Shown here one piece after another: positions 32,881-40,254 of a stretch of DNA of 43,184 nucleotides (its first letter is position 1; each line of letters begins with the position of its first letter). Both the position numbers and the translations under genes were made by a program. This DNA is from an uncultured Angelakisella sp. (lineage in GTDB: Bacteria > Bacillota > Clostridia > Oscillospirales > Ruminococcaceae): assembly GCA_934524965.1 (NCBI GenBank), contig CAKSYU010000017.1, positions 1-43,184 on the forward strand. The letters are read 5' to 3'. Under the pieces are notes generated by a model, which was not told the DNA's origin, did no database searches, and saw only the letters and a list, made by a program, of their open reading frames with translations.

Positions 32881-34542
32881 ATGCTTTCTCAGCTTTATAT
32901 CGAAAATATCGCCGTTATCCGGCAAGCCACCATCGATTTTCAGCAGGGCTTCCATGTTTTCACGGGCGAGACCGGCGCCGGTAAGACTATTCTCATCAGC
33001 GCCATCAATGCCGTTTTGGGCGGTCGTGTGTTCCGTGAGATCATTCGCACCGGCGAGACCCGCGCCACCGTTTCGGCGCTCTTTACCGAGATACCGGAGC
33101 CGCTTTGCGACAGAATAGCCGCCCTTGGCTACCCGCCGGAGGATCATCAGCTGTTGGTACAGCGGGAGATCGACCTATCCGGCAAGGGACAGTGCCGTCT
33201 GGACGGGCGCCCCGCTACCGCCGCCATGCTGCGGGAGGTCTGCTCGCTGCTCATCGATATCCATGGGCAGCACGATAATCAGGAACTGCTCAGCGCGGAA
33301 AAGCATCTCGGTTTTTTGGATAGCTTCGGGGAATATCCGCGGGAGCTTGCGGCATATACCGCCGCCTACGAAAAAATGTGTGACTGCGCCGCCCGTCTGG
33401 ACAAGCTTCAGATGGACGAGAGCTACAAGCTGCAGCGCATGGATATTCTGCAATTTCAGCTCAAGGAGATCGGCGATGCCAAGCTGACCGATGGGGAAGA
33501 GGAGCAGCTGGCGGAGCAGCAGAAGCGGATTCGCAATGCCGAGCGTATTACGGAAGCATTGGGCGCTGTCTATACTTTGCTCAACGGCGACGGCGAGGAG
33601 CTGCGCGGCGCTCTGGAAGCGCTGGAGGAGGTCTCCTCCGAGCTGGACACCGCCGCCAAGTATATGCCGGAATTCGAGGAATACGGCGAAAAGCTCAGCG
33701 ATGCCTACTATATGCTGGAGGAGCTGGGCAGCCGTGCCCGCGATACGCTGGAGGACGCCGACTTTGATCCCCGCCAGTTGAACGCCATCGAAGCACGGCT
33801 GGATACCATCTATAAGCTGAAAAAGAAATACGGCGGCAGCATTGCCGAGATACTGGCGTATTACGATAAGATCAGCGAGGAATATCAGTCGCTGGAGCTC
33901 AGTGACGAGCTGACCGCCCGCCTGCAGCGGGAGCTGGACGGAGCGAACCTTGCGCTGCGCGCGGCTGCCGAAGCGCTGACCGCCCGCCGCCTTGCCGCTG
34001 CCGCGGAGTTTTCGGAGCAGGTGGAGGCGGAGCTTAAGTACCTCGACATGGCAGGGGTCAAATTCTCTATCACCCGTCGGGAAAAGCCCTATGGTCCCAC
34101 CGGCGCCGATGAAATGGAATTTATGATCTGTACCAATACCGGCGAGGAGGCAAAGCCATTGGCGAAGATCGCCTCCGGCGGCGAATTGGCGCGCATCATG
34201 CTGGCGATCAAGAATGTGCTGGCGGAAAAGGACGGCATCGGTACCATCATTTTTGATGAAGTGGATACCGGCGTTTCCGGTCGCGCCGCGCAGAAGATCG
34301 GTAAAAAGCTCGCCGAGGTGGCGCGTCACCGGCAGGTCATCTGCGTTACTCATCTGGCGCCGGTCGCTGCCTGTGCCGCCCATCACTACCGCATCTACAA
34401 AACGGTGGAGGACGGACGCACCTTTACCCGCGTGGAAGAACTGACCCGCCCGCAGCGTGTACAGGAGCTGGCACGCATCATGGTGGGCGAAAGCATTACC
34501 GAAAGTGCTTTGAAGAGCGCCGAAGAAATGCTGGAAGCATAA
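32881..34542 (+). CDS. recN: DNA repair protein RecN
   Basis: 553 aa SMC-like ATPase that gathers DNA ends at double-strand breaks. Walker A in FTGETGAGKTIL, two coiled-coil arms in the middle (about 150-360), then SGGELARIMLAIK (signature) and FDEVDTGVSGRAA (Walker B). Start ATG 32881 behind GGAAAGGGGA. A terminator follows, so it is probably the last gene of the yqhY-recN unit. spoIVB and spo0A, its usual next neighbours, are absent. Confidence 0.96.
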   Translation: MLSQLYIENIAVIRQATIDFQQGFHVFTGETGAGKTILISAINAVLGGRVFREIIRTGETRATVSALFTEIPEPLCDRIAALGYPPEDHQLLVQREIDLSGKGQCRLDGRPATAAMLREVCSLLIDIHGQHDNQELLSAEKHLGFLDSFGEYPRELAAYTAAYEKMCDCAARLDKLQMDESYKLQRMDILQFQLKEIGDAKLTDGEEEQLAEQQKRIRNAERITEALGAVYTLLNGDGEELRGALEALEEVSSELDTAAKYMPEFEEYGEKLSDAYYMLEELGSRARDTLEDADFDPRQLNAIEARLDTIYKLKKKYGGSIAEILAYYDKISEEYQSLELSDELTARLQRELDGANLALRAAAEALTARRLAAAAEFSEQVEAELKYLDMAGVKFSITRREKPYGPTGADEMEFMICTNTGEEAKPLAKIASGGELARIMLAIKNVLAEKDGIGTIIFDEVDTGVSGRAAQKIGKKLAEVARHRQVICVTHLAPVAACAAHHYRIYKTVEDGRTFTRVEELTRPQRVQELARIMVGESITESALKSAEEMLEA

Positions 34543-34556
34543 CTCAACATTTTCAT

Positions 34557-34595
34557 AGTGTGCAGCCGCCTTTTGCCGGGGCGGCTCACTTTTTG
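34557..34595 (+). terminator. Intrinsic terminator after recN
   Basis: A GC-rich stem (34564-34570 with 34580-34586, with outer GTG/CAC pairs) is followed by TTTTT. Confidence 0.75.
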
Positions 34596-34676
34596 CCGAA
34601 AAGGGAATGAGCTTGCCGATTTTTCATAAAAGGAAGCAATATATCTATGGATCCACGCAAATGCATTACGCCAAAT

Positions 34677-34690
34677 GTGGGATATCCCAC
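34677..34690. promoter_or_regulatory. 14-bp perfect palindrome upstream of the murT promoter
   Basis: GTGGGATATCCCAC is self-complementary and lies 20 bp before the -35. Flanks (GCATTACGC at left, GCGAAATGC at right) are also near-complementary. A regulator-binding site is likely, but which regulator is unknown. Confidence 0.5.
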
Positions 34691-34710
34691 GCGAAATGCA
34701 GGTCGTTTCA

Positions 34711-34739
34711 TTGAAAAATGCAGGGAGCTGTGGTATAAT
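34711..34739 (+). promoter_or_regulatory. Sigma-A-type promoter of murT-gatD
   Basis: TTGAAA (34711-34716), 17 bp, TATAAT (34734-34739), preceding a 40-nt leader to the AAAGGAGGG ribosome binding site. Confidence 0.75.
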
Positions 34740-34785
34740 ACTTCTATTATTTTGCCAGTTTACTTAAAAGGAGGGAACCGATACG

Positions 34786-36105
34786 ATTCGATTCTTTTTT
34801 ACGGCGCTGCTGTGCCGTGTATTAAGCGCTGTCGGCGCGCTGCTGGGCGGCGGCACCGATCTTCCCGGGCGCATCGCGCTGCGTCTGTACCCGCATGTTT
34901 TGCGCAAGCTCCGTTTCTCCGGTCGCGTCATCTGCGTCACCGGCTCCAACGGCAAAACCACCACCTCCAATCTCATAGCCCATGTCCTGCGCAAAAATGG
35001 CTTTGCCGTTGTCAATAATGCCAAGGGCTCCAACCTGACTGCCGGTGTGGCAACTACGCTGCTTTCCGCCTGTACGCTGGGCGGCGTCGTCTGTGCCGAC
35101 TATGTGGTGCTGGAGGTAGATGAGTGCTGGTCCCGCTTCATTTTCGCTGAGATCCCAGTGGATTATTACCTTGTACTGAACCTCCTGCGGGATCAGGTCG
35201 TCCGCAACGGCAATCCCGATCTGGTCTTCGAGAAGATCGCGGAAGCGATCGCCAAGCACCCCGATATGACCCTGATCCTCAATGCCAATGAGCCGATCAG
35301 TCAGAACCTTGCGGGGAATTACAAAACGGTTTACTTTGCCATGGACCGCACCGAGCGCTCCACCGACCACTGCGTCAGCGGGACCAATGACTGCAAGATC
35401 TGTCCGCACTGCTTCCACCCGATGAACTACGAGTTCTACCACTATAACCATCTGGGCAAGTTCCATTGCTCCCACTGCGATTACGGCTCCCATCAGCCGG
35501 ACTTCTTCGGCACTGATGCCGACTTTGCGGGGAAGTGCATCACCATAAACGGTACCCCGGTTCATGTCACCTACAATACCACCTTCAATTTCTTTAATAC
35601 CATAGCGGCAGCCGCAGTTTGCTGCACGGCTTCCGGCATGAGCATGGAACAGTTCGCGGCTGGCTGCGCCGATTTCCATGTGGCAAAGGAACGGCTCGAT
35701 GACTTCAAGTTTGACGGTCGCCGCACCGTACTGATGATGACCAAGCAGAACGCCGCGTCTCTCGATCAGTCCATCAGCTATGTGCTGGAGCAGCCGGGTG
35801 AAAAGAGCATCGCCTTGTATATCAATAATGTTCTGTATCTGGAATATAAGGATATCTCCTGGCTGTATGATGTAGCGTTCGAGCGTCTGCACGGCAAGGT
35901 GGAAAAGATCCTCTGCACCGGCAACCGCGCGCTGGATGCCGCCGTCTGCCTCAAGACAGCGGGCTTTGATGATGACACCCTGCTGGCAGAGACCGATATG
36001 GCAAAAACCAAGGAAGCTTTCCGCAAGACCAAAGGCGATATCTACATTCTTGCCGCGTCCGCTTTCGGCAATGAAGGTAAAATACTGGAGGAGCTGAAAA
36101 AATGA
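34786..36105 (+). CDS. murT: Lipid II isoglutaminyl synthase subunit MurT (apparent ATT start)
   Basis: Mur-ligase-like subunit that, with GatD, amidates D-Glu of lipid II. From 34786 it is 439 aa, near the 437 of Staphylococcus MurT. The N-terminal GGGTDLPGRIALRLYPHVL matches the start of MurT proteins but lies before any ATG, GTG or TTG. Between the in-frame stop at 34765 and that region the best candidate is ATT 34786, 10 nt after AAAGGAGGG. TTG 34900 would delete conserved residues. Further motifs: GSNGKTTTSN (ATP), and a C4 zinc ribbon (CKICPHC, CSHC). It overlaps gatD by 4 nt (ATGA). Confidence 0.9.
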   Translation: MRFFFTALLCRVLSAVGALLGGGTDLPGRIALRLYPHVLRKLRFSGRVICVTGSNGKTTTSNLIAHVLRKNGFAVVNNAKGSNLTAGVATTLLSACTLGGVVCADYVVLEVDECWSRFIFAEIPVDYYLVLNLLRDQVVRNGNPDLVFEKIAEAIAKHPDMTLILNANEPISQNLAGNYKTVYFAMDRTERSTDHCVSGTNDCKICPHCFHPMNYEFYHYNHLGKFHCSHCDYGSHQPDFFGTDADFAGKCITINGTPVHVTYNTTFNFFNTIAAAAVCCTASGMSMEQFAAGCADFHVAKERLDDFKFDGRRTVLMMTKQNAASLDQSISYVLEQPGEKSIALYINNVLYLEYKDISWLYDVAFERLHGKVEKILCTGNRALDAAVCLKTAGFDDDTLLAETDMAKTKEAFRKTKGDIYILAASAFGNEGKILEELKK

Positions 36106-36818
36106 AACACATCAGAATACTCCATCTTTACAGCAATGCACTCGATCTTTACGGCGACTACAAGAACCTGACGGTGCTGCAGCGCCGCATTGCCGAAACC
36201 GGCAATACCTCCGAGATCACCGAAGTGAATTTAGATGAGGTCATCGACCCCGCCGGCTATGACTTTGTTTATATCGGTCACGGCAAGGCGCGCAACCTTG
36301 CCGCCGTAGCGCCGCACTTCGTACAGTACGGCGAAGCGATCCGTTCCGCCATCGAGGGCGGTCAGGTATGGCTCGTCACCGGCAACGCGCGGGAACTGTT
36401 CGGCAGGAGCTTTACCACCCCCGCCGGCGAAACACAGCAGGGGATTGGACTTTTCGATTACACCGGCGTGGAGACCAATAAGGTCTTTGTCAGCGATATG
36501 CTGGCGCAGCCCGCCTATGATGAAAACGCGAGGGTCTACGGCTTTATCAATCGCACCGCCTACCTCGTGTGGGAAAACAGCCACCCGCTGTTCACGGTGC
36601 TTTCCGGCTGTGGCGATGGCGAGACCCCCGATGGAAAAGAAGGCACTCTTTACCGCAATTTCTTTGCCACATGGGCAATGGGTCCCATTCTTGCCCGTAA
36701 CCCTTCTCTGCTGCGGGAGCTGCTGCACCGCCTGCTGGGGGAGGACTACCGTGAATGTGACATGACGCTGGAGGAAAAGGCACTGGCGCTGGTCACGGCG
36801 GAATTTGACAAGAAATAA
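36102..36818 (+). CDS. gatD: GatD-like glutamine amidotransferase fold, catalytic residues missing
   Basis: 238 aa, class I glutamine amidotransferase-like partner of MurT. In GatD the nucleophile sits in a CGGYQ elbow (C94) and the His in YLHGP (about H189). Here the elbow reads LVTGNARELFG (G94/N95, no Cys) and the His place reads WAMGP (M193). The rest of the fold, including HLYSNALDLYGDYKN, YIGHGKARN and GPILARNPSLL, is kept and shows no frameshift. It therefore probably cannot hydrolyse glutamine. It may still be a structural or regulatory partner, or bind another donor. Coupled to murT; permease follows in 13 nt. Confidence 0.85.
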   Translation: MKHIRILHLYSNALDLYGDYKNLTVLQRRIAETGNTSEITEVNLDEVIDPAGYDFVYIGHGKARNLAAVAPHFVQYGEAIRSAIEGGQVWLVTGNARELFGRSFTTPAGETQQGIGLFDYTGVETNKVFVSDMLAQPAYDENARVYGFINRTAYLVWENSHPLFTVLSGCGDGETPDGKEGTLYRNFFATWAMGPILARNPSLLRELLHRLLGEDYRECDMTLEEKALALVTAEFDKK

Positions 36819-36831
36819 AGGAGGATACAGC

Positions 36832-38295
36832 ATGAGTGACAACCGGAACAGTGGGGAAGGGCTGCAAAAAAAGCTTTCTCCGCTGAATGTATGGGCGCTG
36901 GCACTGGGCAGCATTATCGGCTGGGGCGCGTTTGTTATGCCCGCCAACACCTTTCTGCCCAATGCGGGACCTTTGGGAACCGCCATTGCCATGGTGGCTG
37001 CCGCCCTTATCATGATCGTCATTGCCCTCAATTACAGCTATATGATTAATCGCTTTCCGGTGGCAGGCGGTGAATTCACCTTTACCAATGCTTCTTTTGG
37101 CCCCACCTGCGGTTTTTTGTGCGCGTGGTTCTTGGGGCTGTCCTACCTTGCCATCGTTCCGCTGAACGCTACCGCCTTGGCGCTTATCGGGCGCAATCTG
37201 TTCCCGGGTCTGACCCAGTGGGGCTACCTTTACTCGGTAGAGGGATACAGCATTTACGCAGGCGAGGTCCTGCTGGCGGTGGTGGCACTGGTGCTTTTTG
37301 CGGTTCTCAGCATTCGGGGCATCAGTGTGGCGGGCAAGTTCCAGACGGTTTTGGCGCTTTCGCTGGTCGGCTGCGTATTCCTGCTGGCAATTGCCGCGCT
37401 GTTCAGTCCTCATGCGTCCTTCTCGCATCTGGCGCCTGCCTTTGCCGAAGATTCCTCCGGCAATACCTCGCTGGGCGGTATCCTTGCCGTGGTCGCGGTC
37501 GCTCCCTGGGCATTTGTCGGGTTCGATTCCATTCCGCAGGCTTCGGAGGAATTCAACTTCTCCCACAAAAAGAGCCTCGTTATCATGATCCTTTCCATTC
37601 TGTTCGGCGGCGCCCTTTATGTCCTTCTCAATACCATTACGGCGGCAGTTCTGCCCGAGGGTTATACCAGCTGGGTACCCTATATCATTGATTGCGCCAA
37701 GGATACCCTGCCCGAAAGCCTTTCCGGTTTTACGGCACTGCCTACCTTTAATGCCGCCCGCCTGATCCTTGGCAAACCCGGACTTGTCATTCTGGGCATT
37801 GCACTGTTCTGCGCGGTGCTTTCCGGCATTATCGGCTTTTACATGGCGACCAGCCGTCTCCTGTATTCCATGTCCAAGGATCATGTCCTCCCTGAATGGT
37901 TCGGTCGTCTGCACCCCCGCTACAAGACCCCGATGAACGCCATTCTTTTCATCATGGTCATTTCGCTGTGCTGCCCGTGGTTTGGGCGCACTGTGCTCAA
38001 CTGGGTCGTGGATATGTCCTCCATCGGCGCCGCCATCGGTTACGGCTTCACTTCTGCCGCCACCTTTGTGCAGATGCGCCGCAACGGGGATACCTCCGTG
38101 TGGATGAAGCTCAATGCCATCTTGGGCGTTGTCTTCTCCCTGTGCTTCATCGCGCTGCTTGTCGTTCCCAATCCTTGGGCGTATCTGGGACCGCAGTCCC
38201 GTGTCGCGCTGGTCATTTGGGCTGTTATGGGTGCGGTATTCTTCCTTTACACACGCCGCAAGAAAGCCGCGGATAAGAAGCCCATCGACGCTTGA
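36832..38295 (+). CDS. APC-superfamily amino acid permease
   Basis: 487 aa with about 12 membrane helices. Near the start WALALGSIIGWGAFVMP is the typical unwound TM1 substrate-binding motif of APC carriers, and PVAGGEFTF with AWFLGLSYL follow. The end is basic (RRKKAADKK). Substrate unknown. ATG 36832 follows AAAGGAGG. Close behind gatD, so probably on the same transcript. The promoter of the tyrS leader overlaps its stop codon. Confidence 0.87.
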   Translation: MSDNRNSGEGLQKKLSPLNVWALALGSIIGWGAFVMPANTFLPNAGPLGTAIAMVAAALIMIVIALNYSYMINRFPVAGGEFTFTNASFGPTCGFLCAWFLGLSYLAIVPLNATALALIGRNLFPGLTQWGYLYSVEGYSIYAGEVLLAVVALVLFAVLSIRGISVAGKFQTVLALSLVGCVFLLAIAALFSPHASFSHLAPAFAEDSSGNTSLGGILAVVAVAPWAFVGFDSIPQASEEFNFSHKKSLVIMILSILFGGALYVLLNTITAAVLPEGYTSWVPYIIDCAKDTLPESLSGFTALPTFNAARLILGKPGLVILGIALFCAVLSGIIGFYMATSRLLYSMSKDHVLPEWFGRLHPRYKTPMNAILFIMVISLCCPWFGRTVLNWVVDMSSIGAAIGYGFTSAATFVQMRRNGDTSVWMKLNAILGVVFSLCFIALLVVPNPWAYLGPQSRVALVIWAVMGAVFFLYTRRKKAADKKPIDA

Positions 38296-38319
38296 CTTTA
38301 CTGTTTCATCTGCTATAAT
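38292..38319 (+). promoter_or_regulatory. Promoter of the tyrS T-box transcript
   Basis: TTGACT (38292-38297, over the permease stop), 16 bp, TATAAT (38314-38319). Confidence 0.75.
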
Positions 38320-38325
38320 AAGCCT

Positions 38326-38600
38326 ATATCATAACGCTGAGAGGGAACCCCAGTACCCATTTTCCAAGCCTTATCAGAGAGCCGGCGGTCGGTGCAAGCC
38401 GGTAAGGAGAAAGCGGGGAAATACATTCCGGAGCGGCGTGCCTGAAAAAACAAGTAGGGCACGACGGGCGCGACCGTTATATCGCGGGGTCTGTATAAGA
38501 CCTGCCGAGGGGCAGCCGGCAACGGCAGCCCGAACCAGAGGTGGTACCACGAAGTCCATTCGTCCTCTGTCCGTTTTATCGCGGACAGAGGACTTTTAAT
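38326..38600 (+). promoter_or_regulatory. T-box leader specific for tRNA-Tyr
   Basis: A tRNA-sensing riboswitch in the tyrS leader. Stem I parts include the GGTGCAAGCC turn near 38391; the specifier UAC (Tyr) at 38422-38424 is followed by a purine. The T-box GAGGTGGTACCACG (38538-38551) has UGGU to pair with the ACCA end of uncharged tRNA-Tyr. The terminator is a 12-bp perfect stem (38562-38573 with 38582-38593) and TTTTAATTTT. Uncharged tRNA-Tyr would favour the antiterminator and raise tyrS expression. Confidence 0.93.
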
Positions 38601-38633
38601 TTTATTCGGGAAAAAGAAAAAGGAGAAAAACCT

Positions 38634-39857
38634 ATGCAGATTTACGAAGAGCTGGTCGCCCGCGGACTTATCGCGCAGGTGACCAATGAAGAAGAGATCA
38701 AAAAGATGATCAACGAAGGCAAGGCAACCTTCTATATCGGCTTTGACTGCACTGCCGACAGCCTTACCGCCGGTCACTTTATGGCGCTGACGCTGATGAA
38801 GCGCCTGCAGATGGCAGGGAACCGCCCCATCGCCCTCATCGGCGGCGGCACCACCATGATCGGCGATCCCTCTGGTCGTACCGATATGCGCAAGATGCTC
38901 ACCGCCGAGGATATCGCCCACAACGCCGAATGCTTCAAGCGCCAGATGGAGCGCTTCATCGAGTTTGGCGAGGATAAGGCGATCATGCTCAATAATGCCG
39001 ATTGGCTCCTGAAGCTCAATTATATTGAGCTGCTGCGTGAGGTGGGCGCCTGCTTCAGCGTCAACAATATGCTGCGCGCCAAGTGCTACGAGCAGCGTAT
39101 GGAAAAAGGACTTTCTTTCCTTGAGTTCAACTACATGATCATGCAGTCCTACGACTTCTATTACATGTTCCAGCACAACGGCTGCAACATGCAGTTCGGC
39201 GGTGATGACCAGTGGAGCAACATGCTGGGCGGCACCGAGCTGATCCGCCGCAAGCTGGGCAAGGACGCCCATGCCATGACCATCACGCTGCTTACCGATT
39301 CGCAGGGGCATAAGATGGGCAAGACCGCCGGCAACGCTGTCTGGCTCGACCCCAATAAGACCAGCCCCTTCGAGTTTTACCAGTACTGGCGCAATGTGGG
39401 CGACAGCGATGTGCTTAAGTGCATTCGTATGCTCACTTTCCTGCCGCTGGAGCAGATCGACGAGATGGATAAGTGGGAGGGCAGTGAGCTGAACCGCGCC
39501 AAGGAGATCCTTGCCTACGAGCTGACCAAGATGGTACACGGCGAGGAGGAAGCCCAAAAAGCGGAAACCGCCGCCAAGCAGCTTTTCGGCGGTGCGGGCG
39601 ACAGTGCCAATATGCCCACCACCACCCTTACCGCGGCAGACCTTACCGATGGCGTCATCACGTTGGCGGATCTGATGGTCAAGGCGGGTCTTGCCCCCTC
39701 CAAGGGTGAGGTCAGACGGCTGGTACAGCAAGGCGGTGTCGTGGTCAACGATGTAAAGGTCGACAACTTTGCGGAAAGCTATGATGAAGCGGCGCTCCGT
39801 GCCGGTCTCATCATAAAAAAGGGCAAAAAGGTCTTCCACAAGGTCGTACTGGAATAA
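38634..39857 (+). CDS. tyrS: Tyrosyl-tRNA synthetase
   Basis: 407 aa class I synthetase. The HIGH-like motif is in SLTAGHFMAL, the second class I signature is KMGKT (the TyrS form of KMSKS), and an S4-like RNA-binding domain ends the protein (SKGEVRRLVQQGGVVVND). ATG 38634 follows AAAGGAG; upstream in-frame codons lie in the T-box terminator. Controlled by the T-box. Confidence 0.96.
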   Translation: MQIYEELVARGLIAQVTNEEEIKKMINEGKATFYIGFDCTADSLTAGHFMALTLMKRLQMAGNRPIALIGGGTTMIGDPSGRTDMRKMLTAEDIAHNAECFKRQMERFIEFGEDKAIMLNNADWLLKLNYIELLREVGACFSVNNMLRAKCYEQRMEKGLSFLEFNYMIMQSYDFYYMFQHNGCNMQFGGDDQWSNMLGGTELIRRKLGKDAHAMTITLLTDSQGHKMGKTAGNAVWLDPNKTSPFEFYQYWRNVGDSDVLKCIRMLTFLPLEQIDEMDKWEGSELNRAKEILAYELTKMVHGEEEAQKAETAAKQLFGGAGDSANMPTTTLTAADLTDGVITLADLMVKAGLAPSKGEVRRLVQQGGVVVNDVKVDNFAESYDEAALRAGLIIKKGKKVFHKVVLE

Positions 39858-39874
39858 TGCAAAATCGCACAAAA

Positions 39875-39890
39875 AGTTTCACGTGAAACA
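39875..39890. promoter_or_regulatory. parS-like site (ParB/Spo0J binding)
   Basis: AGTTTCACGTGAAACA matches the bacterial parS consensus TGTTTCACGTGAAACA at 15 of 16 positions; its core GTTTCACGTGAAAC is a perfect 14-bp palindrome. It lies between tyrS and its terminator. parS sites load ParB and condensin, usually near oriC. Confidence 0.75.
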
Positions 39891-39912
39891 TTTGTTCTTA
39901 TATATACTAAGC

Positions 39913-39951
39913 AGCCGCTCCCTTTCCAATCAAGGAAGGGGAGCGGCTTTT
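39913..39951 (+). terminator. Intrinsic terminator after tyrS
   Basis: A stem of about 15 bp (39913-39927 with 39934-39948) with a 6-nt loop and TTTT. Confidence 0.85.
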
Positions 39952-40032
39952 CAGCATATTTCGAAGTTTAATCTATGCATTATGCTAAAATTCCGCTAAT
40001 GGAATATGGGTATTCTGCGGGTCAGTTTGCGC

Positions 40033-40061
40033 TTGACATCTCTTTTATAATGTGATAGATT
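40033..40061 (+). promoter_or_regulatory. Promoter of the transporter-peptidase-hutP operon
   Basis: TTGACA (40033-40038), 17 bp, TAGATT (40056-40061). The -10 is imperfect. The transcript would start near 40068, giving a leader of about 187 nt. Confidence 0.55.
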
Positions 40062-40067
40062 TTGAAA

Positions 40068-40254
40068 TAGGGTAAAGAGACTATCCTGTGATGAGTGTTG
40101 ACCCACAAATAAGCGCTTATAAAAGAGAATACCTTTTGAGTTGAGAGTCGAGTAGACCTTGAACCGGTACAGTTCAGGGCCTGTGCGGTTCTTTTTTATT
40201 TTATAAAAAAGAACCGGGAACGAGTACAAGACAACTACGCAGGAGGTTAAAGTA
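40068..40254 (+). promoter_or_regulatory. Structured leader with terminator and NAG-rich region (putative HutP-type attenuator)
   Basis: An intrinsic terminator forms from 40161-40166 with 40186-40191 plus ACAG/CTGT inside, followed by six T (40192-40197). A competing 14-bp perfect hairpin (40186-40199 with 40203-40216) sequesters the same bases. Just before the terminator, 40138-40155 carries GAG, GAG, GAG and UAG triplets; HutP proteins bind NAG triplets. A 6-bp hairpin lies at 40069-40087 and a 12-bp palindrome ATAAGCGCTTAT at 40109-40120 with a cre-like core. The last gene of the operon encodes a HutP homologue. I do not recognise a known riboswitch here. Confidence 0.6.
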
